Assembly (NCBI GenBank): GCA_030789695.1
Contig: CM061141.1
Location: forward strand, 274,629,655-274,693,654
Direction: 5' to 3'
Source: Scilla litardierei
Lineage: Eukaryota > Streptophyta > Magnoliopsida > Asparagales > Asparagaceae
DNA: 64,000 bases
Part shown: positions 34,232 through 43,751 of the stretch, piece after piece
Numbering within the stretch: the first letter of the stretch is position 1
Layout of the letters: each line of letters opens with the position of its first letter
The notes under the pieces: model-generated
Databases searched by the model: none
What the model saw: only the letters and a program-made list of their open reading frames with translations
Told to the model about the DNA's origin: nothing
Made by a program: the position numbers and the translations under genes

Positions 34232-34627
34232 TTAGTCGGTCAAAGAACAACCACTGACCGACTAATTTGTCAACTAGTCGGTCGGTCGACCAACGCAGAC
34301 CGACTAAGTGTAAATAGTAGCTACAGGTGAAATTAGGATTCTATAGTTAGTCGGTCCATGAACAAATACTGACCGACTAGTTTAGCATCTAGTCGGTCGA
34401 TGAACGTTCTTAGACCGACTAAGAGTGAACAGTAACTGATACAAAAATAATTTGATGAGTTAGTCGGTTCAAGAAGCATTGCTGACCGACTAGTTTGCAA
34501 CCTAGTCGGTCAACCAACGTTCTTAGACCGACTAACGATAAACAGTAACTCCTGAGAAATTTAGAAAGCTAACTAGTCGGTCCAAGAAGGATTGCCGACC
34601 GACTGGATCGTCATCTAGTCGGTCGGT
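34232..34627 (-). promoter_or_regulatory. Inverted TAGTCGGTC motif array (D, 5' LTR)
   Basis: As at 26902-27297, with a few single-base changes inside motifs (for example GACCGACTAA for GACCGACTAG near 34256). Confidence 0.75.
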
Positions 34628-35037
34628 GGCCCTTCTTACACCAGCTAATGAGCACAGAAAAGTACCGATACGGAGCGCGGGGCCCCGGGATCGATTCCTA
34701 AGACTCCTAGGCTTGATCTAACAGTTAGATATGACCGTTATGAAGTCCGTCACGAGTGACACACTTCGAAATCGACAATCCTAAGGAAAAAGCGAGAAAA
34801 TACGACGAATCGATCGAAAATGAAACCTACGGAGACGAAAACCACACAAGAGGAGAAAAATCCACCAAAACATATATTATATTATATTAAATCCAGATAC
34901 ATGAAAAGAAGTCGTTACACATGCATGCGTGTATGAGATGAAAACTGGTTAGGAAAAACCTCTAAAAGCACATCCTAACGTCTCTCTAATGAATGGTTAG
35001 AAAAGATATGACCATTAGGGTTGCCCATAGGGCAGGA

Positions 35038-35159
35038 GTCGACTTACACTGGTCGACTCCTGGCTCACTAGTCGACTCATGGGACTATAGAAGTCGACCC
35101 CATGTATGCTGCTCAAAACCTCAGAACAGAAGTCGACTCAAGTTCAATGGGAAGTCGAC
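35038..35159. repeat. Cluster of six GTCGAC palindromes
   Basis: GTCGAC at 35038, 35052, 35071, 35093, 35132 and 35154, mostly inside the longer palindrome AGTCGACT. Six copies in 122 bp is far above chance. The context is unknown; it could be the U3 remnant of another LTR family. Confidence 0.7.
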
Positions 35160-35899
35160 TAGTTTTGAGATACATGGTTTTTGACCATGAAACTTAGGTG
35201 TTTGACCATCAATAAAATCTATAATAAATCCTTTGGTTTCATGTGTGTGATACCTTCAAGGCATTACATGAATCCTAACTACAAGAACAAAAATTACAAC
35301 AAAAATTAAATACTCTTCAAGTTGTTGTATCATGTTATTCTTATTATCATTGAATTCTTCCTTTTCAATTCCTTGCCTTAGAGTCACACCATATGCCAAG
35401 CCTTGTTACGAGATCATTGACTTTTGTGTTTTGAGCAATTTTGAGCAAAATCGCTTGGCTAATTAAATCTATCATACTTAATGAAATTCAGTAGACCACG
35501 AAATACTATTTGTACATCATCAAACCATGTATTGGGGGTATCAAATACCCAACAATTTTGCTATAATTTTATTTCTCCAAGTAAACCCTCTGATGTATGT
35601 TTCTTGTCCATATGTTGTTCCCTATTATTTGATTTGTTTAACATCTTAATCCAACCTTTTTTCCTTTGTAGTTGTTATACTTGAAGAATATGTAGATTAG
35701 TTTTTGGTTAACATCTATGTTTCACTGAATTAAGGCCAAATCTTCAATATATGCTAAAAACTAGACATAATTTTAAAAACAAACCAAATTTAAATTTAAT
35801 TATAAAAACCGACCAAATACGGAATATGCCGAATTCTGCATGTGTATTTGTGCTAAAAAACAATCAGGTTTGATAACCAGATCAAATTGTGCACTCTTC

Positions 35900-35990
35900 A
35901 AATGGCCTGGGTTGCCAACCCCAGCCATTTCAATATAGTCTCTGCGGATGAATCCTCAAAATGGCTAGGGTTGGTAACCCCAGTCATTTT
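35900..35990. repeat. Two tandem imperfect palindromes (AAATGGC...GCCATTT)
   Basis: 35900-35930: left arm AAATGGCCTGGGTTG, right arm CAACCCCAGCCATTT. 35958-35990: left arm AAAATGGCTAGGGTT, right arm AACCCCAGTCATTTT. A third half-site (ATGGTCGGGGTTG) follows near 35998. Each could fold into a hairpin of about 15 bp with two mismatches. Confidence 0.7.
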
Positions 35991-36059
35991 ATTTTCATAT
36001 GGTCGGGGTTGTTGGTTATTTTGTAGTCTTCCACCTCAGCATTAATTCATGCATAGAAA

Positions 36060-36551
36060 CACACGTGCCGTGAAGTTGGTCGGTTTTTTTAATTAAAAAA
36101 TTTGGTTGTGTTTTAAGCTTGGCGGCTATGGAACCCCGTAGCCCTGTATTTATAGAAGTAGGGTTACATAATGGGTGGATACCCAATACACTAATGGGCC
36201 TACAAAAGCGCGCTCATAACATTTTCCCTTATCCATCCATTGTTGTAAGCCATACATGAGCGCTTCAGGGTTCATAGAGCTTATCTGACCATGGAGGTTT
36301 GGATACTTCTGGATCCTAAGTTAAGAGTTCTTGCCTTGTTAAAACCTTTGCCATGGAAAACCCAGTGGGAAAAACCAGTGGCTAAGGGAAAAGAGTACAA
36401 GTCTCTATAACTTCCCCTAATCGATGAATATCATCAGAGGTGGATACTTCTGGATCCAGAGTTGATGTGGTTGCATCGTTAAAACCTTTGGCTATGGAAA
36501 ACCCAGTGGGAAAAACCAATAGCTAAGGAAAAAGAGTACAACACAACATCA
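36060..36551 (-). repeat. 3' LTR of a Ty1/copia element (left boundary approximate)
   Basis: On the - strand starts TGATGTTGTG after the purine tract CAACAGGGAGAG. It contains two direct copies, about 140 bp apart, of a block with TTTTTCCCACTGGGTTTTCC. TATAAATAC at about 36150 marks the core promoter. The far end was not determined because the target duplication and second LTR are not visible. Confidence 0.65.
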
Positions 36552-36574
36552 ACTCTCCCTGTTGCGTACAAGCC

Positions 36575-37497
36575 TCAGGCTTGTAGATCTTTCAACTGTC
36601 TCATCCCAACTCCTAATACAAGTTTTCTAAAGGTACAACGATGTAAAGCTTTAGTAAATAGATCTGTCAGGTTGTTGCAAGACTGGATCTGCTGGATGTC
36701 GATCTGGTTGTCTACTTGTTGTTCATGCGTCTAGAAGAGCTTGGAGGAAATGTGCTTCGTCATGTCACCTTTAATGTAGCCACCTCATAGTTGAGCTATG
36801 CAGGCAGCATTGTCTTCGTACATGGTGGTTGGTCTAAGATCTCCCGTCTTCAGGCTGGTTGTCACGAGGATGTGGTGGATGACTGAACGGAGCCAAAAGC
36901 ATTCTCTGCTAGCTTCGTGGATCGTAATGAGCTCAGAGTGGTTGATGAGGTTGTTGTTGAAGTCTGCCTCACATATCTCCATGAGATGGTTGTTCCACCG
37001 TAGGTGAATACGAAGCCGGTCTGGGACTTTGCGGTGTGCGGGTCAGACATGTATCCTACATCTGCATAACCAACTAAGTTGGAGGATACGCCTTTCTTGA
37101 AGTATAGTCCCAGGTCAACTGTCCGTTGGAGGTAGGGCAGAAGGTGCTTCACTCCGTTCCAGTGGCGCTTTGAGGGCGCTGAACTGTATCTGGCTAGTAG
37201 GTTAACTGTGAAAACTATATGGGGACGCGTGCAGTTTGCCAGATAGAGGAGTGCTCCAATTGCACTCAGGTAGGGTACTTCCGGACCCAGTGCTTCCTCC
37301 CCCTCTTTTAGCGGCTGGAAGGGGTCCGTATTAATATCCAATGATCTGACAACCATTGGTGTGCTAAGCGGATGACATTTGTCCATAAGGAAGTTTTTCA
37401 ACAACTTCTTTGTGTAGGTGGATTGGTGTAACAGGATTCCTCTCCTTAGGTGTTCGATTTGTAAGCCTAGGCAGAACTTCGTTTTACCAAGGTCTTT
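36575..37497 (-). pseudogene. Ty1/copia pol remnant: end of RT and RNase H
   Basis: Copia-type RT end (FCLGLQIEHL, TPMVVRSLD, RPHIVFTVNLLARYSS) followed by RNase H (LVGYADVGYMSDPH, SQTGFVF, HEASRECFWLRS). A frameshift near 36975 and a stop after CIAQL at 36785 disable it. The upstream part of the gene is cut off by element F at 37498 and should lie to the right of the window. 37493-37497 (TCTTT) would be F's target duplication. Confidence 0.85.
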
Positions 37498-37758
37498 TGT
37501 CACGCCCCGCTTCCCTAAAATGGAGGCGAGACGTGAGAAGGTCCGCACGAGAGTGGAGCTGTGAAGCCCCAAACCCGATAAGCGTCAATCTGACATAAGC
37601 AGGTCCCTGTAACCACAAACGGAACAACAATAATAACACAAGGAGAGACAGAAATAAAATCTCAAATCTCAGAATTTGTCCAACATGAAAATCAAGTTCA
37701 ACATCTAGAAAAGCCACCAGGCTAAAAGAAAGAGTCTAAAGGCCCAGAACAAGGCCAA
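37498..37758 (-). repeat. 3' LTR of element F, first part
   Basis: TGTCACGCCCCGC start (the U5 end on the - strand), matching 56676-56936. 37754-37758 (GCCAA) is C's left target duplication. Confidence 0.93.
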
Positions 37759-38052
37759 TGATCACTCCATATTTTACACCTTTTTTCCGCATGATTGCAT
37801 GCCATTTAGATCGCTCAAATCACGTTTTTCACGATTTATCGACAATATTGCGATACTTTTCACGGTTTGTTGTTTTTGTCGTATTTCAGGAGATTTGGAG
37901 CGATTTGGAGTGATCCCAAGATACACCTACTCCAGAGTGTCACCGACGACATTCCCGAGGGGTATTTTGCTATTGGAGAGGAGCGGAAGAAGAAAGAACG
38001 TCGTAGGAGCAACGAGGAGGCAAAAACACTCAGAATGGGCATTTCTAGTGTC

Positions 38053-38435
38053 TCACTTGGCCGAGTGAAGGAGTCACTCGGCCGACCAGAAGACCCCGCT
38101 CGGCTGGCCAGATCGGACACGCACCAAGTGTGCACTCGGCCGAGCATCGGAAGCCACATCGGCCGAGTGACGAAACCCCGTCCGCCCGAGTGGCGCTCAG
38201 ACGACGCTCATCAAAAATTCCCAACTTACTGTTTTTCGTCAGTCTGAGCATTAGAAGACCCACTCGGCCGAGTGGCAATTGCCGACCGCCCGAGTGAAGA
38301 GAAGCCCATCGGCCGAGTGACGACAACTCACTCGGCCGAGCAACGCCCGAAGTGAAGACCCCCAAGACCCCAGACTTACTGGAAATTCTCAGGGTCTCTC
38401 ACTCGGCCGAGCGACTTTTGTCACTCGGCCGAGTG
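38053..38435 (+). promoter_or_regulatory. CACTCGGCCGAGTG palindrome array (C, 5' LTR)
   Basis: Repeated full and near-full palindromes (for example 38053-38066 with one change and 38422-38435 perfect), mixed with half-sites ending CGCCCGAGTG. It ends 84 bp before TATTTAA at 38519. Confidence 0.8.
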
Positions 38436-38913
38436 AGCCGCACTGCCTGTAGCGTAAATTGCGATTTTTAGGCTGCGCAGGGGCAATTTTGTCACAGTTT
38501 TTTGGGCGATTTTGGGGGTATTTAACCCCAGTTTTTAACCTAGGTTAGAGGGCTTTTCCTGACTTTTTAGCAGCTTTTTAGATTAAACTTTTTAGCTTTT
38601 GATTCTTGTGATTGGAGAGGAGAGAAAAGTTTATTTTTGTTGGATTCTTGGAGAACTCTATTGGTTTGTCTCCCTCTTCATTAAAAATCTCATTTTTATT
38701 GCTTATTTGAATATTGTGATGAATTCTATTGCTATTTCAATTGATTATTCTTGCATTTGCGGTATGATTTGTGAGTAGTCCTAACGTCTTGGGGCGTGGG
38801 GGATGAACCCTACGAACCCAATTTCCGATTTGTGATTATTTGGTAGAACTATTGCTAGAATTGCTATTAGGGTTATTTTGGGGATCGATATATTACGGAT
38901 AGCTAGGTGTTCA

Positions 38914-39218
38914 TATCGATTGGGATTTGCAAGAGATTGGATCCCAATTCGATAGGAAACCCTAGAAATCCGAATTGGGTTGAAATTGAGTTTGCAGTAG
39001 TATCGGTTTGCAAGAGATTGGACCGATACTAGGGTTCTCGGTTGCAATTCCATACCGATACCCGTTTGCAAGAGATTGGACAGGTAGGAACTATCCCAAC
39101 CTAGGTCGTGGCCCGAGTTTGCACGAGAGTGGGCTCGGGACGCGATTGAACGATGATGTTGATCCTAATGCTAGCTTGCCTAGGCTAGGGTTTGCAAGAG
39201 ATTGGACCTAAATCTAGG
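38914..39218 (+). other. Five-hairpin array with constant loop (C, 5' LTR)
   Basis: Loops at 38927-38940, 39008-39021, 39066-39079, 39119-39132 and 39192-39205. Stems: ATTGGGAT/ATCCCAAT with outer TATCG/CGATA and one bulged T; AGTATCGGT/ACCGATACT; TACCCGT/ACAGGTA (one mismatch, perfect in the other LTR); CCCGAGT/GCTCGGG with a T-G pair and a loop variant TTGCACGAGAGTGG; and a weak fifth stem GGGT/ACCT inside CCTAG/CTAGG. Confidence 0.88.
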
Positions 39219-39590
39219 TTAGCTATAGACCGGCAACAGCACGAGAGCGTGAGCTAGGTTTTACATTCAGTTGCAACTAGTTCATCCGAAATTCTACCCT
39301 AGCAATTGTGATACCAATGAATCACATTGACGAGATACGGTGAGTAGCGGGGATTCCATATTCCCTAGGCGTCTTTATTTGATTTTATATCTCCATACTT
39401 TGTCTGACGATTGTGACAGGATCGCCGAAAGGCAAATTCCCTTTTTTCTGTTCCTATAGCCAGGTTGTTTGGAGAAGGCACTGTCATACGTCCTCCCTGT
39501 GTTCGATACCCGCTCGCCGCTACACCGTGCGCTTGCGGTAAAACTACACGGTCGCTCTTTTGGGTGTACGCCCGGGGCCGATCAAGTTTT

Positions 39591-39608
39591 TGGCGCCGCT
39601 GCCGGGGA
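39591..39608 (+). other. Primer-binding site of C (tRNA-Asp type)
   Basis: TGGCGCCGCTGCCGGGGA, six nt after the LTR end. Complementary to the tRNA-Asp 3' end apart from one base. Confidence 0.82.
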
Positions 39609-39725
39609 GGCGATTGTGTTTGATCCTACCACCCTAGCTATTTCTTTCTTTTTGTTTTATTTCTTTATTTTTATCTAACCCTTCCATTGTGCTAATCACT
39701 TCTTTGAAACTTTGTTTTCCCGTGC

Positions 39726-42496
39726 ATGTACACGAGATCCACTACGGACCCCATTGATATATTGTTTGATCCTGAGATCGAGCGCACATTGCGGAGAATC
39801 AGAGCGGAGAGGAGACCCGATATGGAAGGGAGGTTTATGAACATACGGGAGACGCCTGAAGAGTTACCAGCAAGAATGGCGAGGATTATTTCCATTCGAG
39901 ATAGGCTCCGGCCTAAGACTTCCTCCACGACCTCGTCCATAGCCATGCCGGAGTTGGCGGCCGACAAGAATTTTGAGTTGAAGACTGGGCTTGTGGTTCT
40001 GATGCAGCAGGATCCATTTCATGGGAACGCCCATGAAAATCCCCACTACCACATCCAGCTCTTCCTATCAAAGTGTGCCACCTTCCAGATGCCGGGCGTT
40101 ACCCTAGATGCCATCAGACTGCGCCTCTTCCCCTTCACATTAAAGGATAAAGCTCTTTATTGGTTGAGGACACAAGCTGAGGGAGTCTTTACCACATGGG
40201 ATGAGTTGGCAAGCGCGTTCATCGACAAGTTCTATCCGCCTTCCAAGACGGTAAAGATTAGGAGTGCTCTCATGTCCTTCAAGCAAGGACCTCAAGAGAC
40301 ACTCTACGAGGCTTGGGAGCGCTTCAAAGACCTGCAGCATCAGTGCCCCCACCATAGCATTGAAGATTGGGAGCTAGTCCATAGCTTCTACAATGGTCTC
40401 CAACCGGGGACCAAGCAGATTATTGATGCGGCGGCAAATGGTGACATCCTATCGAAGACTCCCGACGAAGCTACGGCCCTAATTGAGGAGATGGCCTCAA
40501 ACAGTCAACAATGGGACGAAGAGCAAGGACACTCTTCGTCCTCCTTGAAGCCATCTAGCATCTATGAGGCAAAGGCCGTAGTGGAGCTGACCAACAAGTT
40601 CGATTCTCTCCACAAGGTGGTGGAGAGACTGGAGAAGTATATTACGGAGCCCAAGGAACCCCTTCCACATCCGCACCAACAAATCAAATGTGTGATTGGC
40701 AAGACCAATCCCAAGCTATGTATTTGGGAGGAGAACAAGGAGAGGGATCTTTGGAGCAAGTGCAGTACGTCGCAGGGAACCAAGGATATTGGGCCAATCC
40801 GGCCACAAGAAACCATCCCGGTTTCTCATATGCAAACAATGATGGAGCATTGAACCCGCCACAACAACTACCCCAACAAGCTCGACCACAACAACAACAA
40901 CAACAACAATAACATTATCAACCGAGGGGGCCTCCGCAACAAAATTTCCCACCAAAGCAACAAGTTGGACCCTATAGGCCGCCCGGATACAATCAAGGGT
41001 GGAGAAATCAAAACCCTCCACAAGCTCAACAACGATCTGAATTTGAAGCTAAGGTGGAGGAGTTTATGGTCGAGCAGAAGAAGATCAATGCTTCCTTGAA
41101 GGTGGGCCAAGACTCTCTTACAACTGTCGTTGGACAAATTGCGGAGCAACTTGCGTTGCTCAATAGAAACAGTCAACAGTTGCCGGCTCAACCCGATCAA
41201 AATCCACGGGGCAACACCGGCCACATCAACGCCGTTGTTGCAGTTACTACGAGAGGCGGGAAGGATACCACTCCCGTCATGTTTCCTACCGAGGAGCCCG
41301 TGGTGGAGATTGTAGAGCCAAGCGAGCCGGTCATTGAAGTTGAGAGAGAGAAAGAGCCGCAACGGGAAGAAAAGTCCAGAGCGGAGCAATTGATTGAAGA
41401 GAGGCGTTTTATGCCACCGATCACATTCCCTCAGAGGCTTGCTAGAGCAAAAATGGAGAAACGGCTAGCCAAGTTTCTCGAGTATTTGAGAGGGGTAAGC
41501 CTCAACATTCCTTTCCTCGACGCTATCGTGGAAATCCCGTCATACGCCAAGTTCCTAAAAGATTTGATCACGGAAAGAAAGAGGAAGGAGAAAATCATGC
41601 TCGCTGAGGAGGGTACTTGGTTCACCAAGAGAGAGAAGGATCCCGCCAAATTCAAAGACCCGGGGAGTTTTCGAATTCCTTGCACCTTAGGCGGCGTCCC
41701 TCTACAAAAGGAATTAGTGGACTTAGGGGCTAGTGTTAGCCTCATGCCTCTCTCTATGTTCCTAAGACTAAACACCGGCACAAAATTGAAACCTACCGAC
41801 ATGCGGATACAACTAGCAGATGGTCGGATCACAAGGCCGGTAGGGATCGCAGAGGATATCCCGTTACAAATCCCGGGGGGCATATGTTTGCCATGTGACT
41901 TCGTGATCATGGATGTCAAGGAGGAGGGAGACACGTCGCTAATACTTGGACGCCCGTTCCTCGTCACCGCCGGTGTCATTGTCGACGTACGTGAAGGGAC
42001 TCTAACATTGAATGTCGGCAACATCGAGGTGGAGCTTCATATTCCCAAGGCAATGAAACACATGCCTTATCATGAGGAGCTGGACTATATGGACCTCCTT
42101 GACGAGGTTATTGAGGAGGCGATCCCCCATTCCATCGGCGCTCTATTCAAGGAAGATTTTGAGGAAGGGCCGGACTTAGGCCAAGAAGAAAAGATGGAGC
42201 ATTCCCCCGACCTCTCCATGGAAATTGATGAAGGCGACGCTGATGTCGCGAGAATACGAGAGCTCTGCAAGCTCTCAAAGATAAAGACTCCAAGGAAAGC
42301 CCCACCGATACGAAAATCGGTGTCACCGGTGAAGCCGAGGCCCGGAGCAAGCACTAGCTTGGGGGAGTCACCCCCCAACACTACCCGAGGCAAGGGAGAA
42401 CCGAGGAAGAACATGCCGCCACAACATTCAAATGTAAGCATTCTTCCCAATAAATTTGACGGGTGCATCTCATATGCACCCAATATCCCGCATTGA
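39726..42496 (+). pseudogene. gag-pro: gag-protease of element C, one frameshift and one stop
   Basis: Starts at MYTRSTTDP. The first frame is open to 40853. The true frame switches near 40650 because a CCCC run (as in B) lost one C. The second frame (40688 on) meets TAA at 40910-40912 at the end of a CAA run, then is open 40913-42496. Gag core (WDELASAFIDKFYPP, FYNGLQPGTKQ), protease VDLGASVSLMP and ILGRPFLVTAG, ending FDGCISYAPNIPH. There is no RT after protease. Confidence 0.88.
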
Positions 42497-42825
42497 ATTG
42501 AAAATCAAAGGGGGTCGAGCTCAAGACCTTAAACGAGCGCTTGTCGGGAGGCAACCCGACGGTTATCGCTTTATTTTTACTTTTCCTTAAATTTTTTTAG
42601 AATTTATTAGTGTTTTGAGTCGTTTGCCTAAAAATTTCGTGATAACGGGTCCTATTTTTCTTTGACAGTAGAGGAGAACGGGGTACCTATCATTAGGAGG
42701 ATGAACAAGGCGACGAGGAGCGCTCTAGGAATGTGCTCGATGCTTAGGAGGAAGATGAAATCGACGGGAGGAAGAAAAACAGAGTTTAGAGCCCAAACGA
42801 AGCCAAACAGCAGAAAACAGGGTTC
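42497..42825 (+). other. Spacer after gag-protease of C
   Basis: No ORF. The preceding AGCTTGGGGGAG at 42356-42367 lies inside the gag-protease end. The spacer links it to the internal promoter. Confidence 0.5.
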
Positions 42826-43206
42826 ACTCGGCCGAGTATACTAGTCACTCGGCCGAGCACATAAGTTCGTCCACCCGAGCGGCTCACGAACGAGGGAAGT
42901 TTGATGTACCCAACTCTCTGTTTCTTTTCTTGATTTCATTATAATTGCCACTCGGCCGAGTATACATATTCACTCGGCCGAGTAAAACTGATACGCTCCT
43001 AGGGCGAGTAGTGCCGAGTAGCTTGAGCCACTCGGCCGAATGGACTTTTTCCACTCGGCCGAGGGTGGCAAGGCCACTCGGCCGAGGGTGGCAAGGCCAC
43101 TCGGCCGAATCGTAAGCGGGGAGGGATTTTCAAAAAAATATTTCCGTTACGTCACTCGGCCGAGTGACATTGTCACTCGGCCGAATCGTAACTTTCCCTA
43201 TTTAAG
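42826..43206 (+). promoter_or_regulatory. Internal promoter of ORF3: palindrome array plus TATTTAAG (C)
   Basis: CACTCGGCCGAGTA/G-type palindromes recur from 42826 to about 43190, including two identical 21-bp blocks containing CCACTCGGCCGAGGGTGGC. TATTTAAG follows at 43199-43206, then a C-rich leader. The same elements in the same order precede ORF3 in B. Confidence 0.7.
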
Positions 43207-43410
43207 CACGGCGGGCTCGGGCGCGAAATACGAAGCGTCGTTTTCTCTCCAGCACCCGAGCCCGAGCGGCGAACTCCCCAGCGCCCCGATCCCCCCTCAC
43301 TCGCCCAACCCCACTCGCCCGCCGCCGGCGCTCGGCCACCCACCGCCGGCCGAGCCTGCCGCGCCTCCGCCCGAGTCGCCGCCGGCGACCACCTCGCCGG
43401 CCGAGCTCCG

Positions 43411-43572
43411 GTACCCTAATTTTTGCCCATTTCCTCCTCTTTTGCGTATTTTTCGACGATCCATGTGTTTAACGAGCCCCTAAACCAAATTAAATTCGAT
43501 TTCTATCTATTATACCCCTAACCCCCCATACGTTTTGAATATTACTCGCTGATACCTTCGTTTGAGGTGCAG
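43411..43572 (+). other. Candidate 5'-UTR intron of ORF3 in C, 162 nt
   Basis: Donor CTCCG/GTACCC and acceptor GAGGTGCAG/GGTA. Same length and same flanking pattern as 16786-16947 in B. The exon sequences on both sides are GC-rich and the intron is T/A-rich. Confidence 0.58.
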
Positions 43573-43751
43573 GGTATATTGGGAAGCTTAGGGGAGCCCA
43601 GGGGAGCTTCCGGGGAGCGATTTTGGCTTCGTGGAGGCGTCGTCTACGAACGCATCCACTTCCTTGCTCTCACGGCATGTCACGGTATACTCGTTCCATT
43701 TATTTTTACACGCCGCATTTTTTACGTTTTTGGTGAGCACCCGGGGCCCAC

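Larger units (their letters stand above)
25072..34919 (-). mobile_element. Element D: nearly intact Tekay/Del-like chromovirus
   Basis: Target duplication CATGC at 25067-25071 and 34920-34924. The 3' LTR is 25072-27589 (2518 bp) and the 5' LTR 32422-34919 (2498 bp). The 20-bp difference is in an ACTTATC tandem repeat and the rest is almost identical, so this is the youngest of the three Tekay copies. With both introns removed gag-pol is one open frame (32254 to 27636, 4434 nt). The only defect I see is one extra G in a G run near the Gag start. Confidence 0.95.
32422..34919 (-). repeat. 5' LTR of element D
   Basis: 2498 bp, almost identical to 25072-27589. Array at 34232-34627, TATTTAA at 34187-34181, leader donor CTCTCG/GTAAGA at 33901. 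Confidence 0.95.
34920..36060. other. Unassigned sequence between D and the copia remnant
   Basis: No gene or domain recognised. It holds a cluster of six GTCGAC sites (35038-35159) and two long imperfect hairpins (35900-35930, 35958-35990). The rest is AT-rich. 34920-34924 is D's right target duplication. Confidence 0.55.
37759..39584 (+). repeat. 5' LTR of element C
   Basis: Starts TGATCACTCC and ends GGGGCCGATCA. Palindrome array 38053-38435, TATTTAA 38519-38525, hairpin array 38914-39218. Confidence 0.95.

Noticed and set aside
36862..37572. Single 236-aa ORF as one protein
   Set aside because: Its N-terminal part is read through the end of F's LTR into the copia sequence, and its C-terminal part is past a frameshift; only the middle is copia RT/RNase H.
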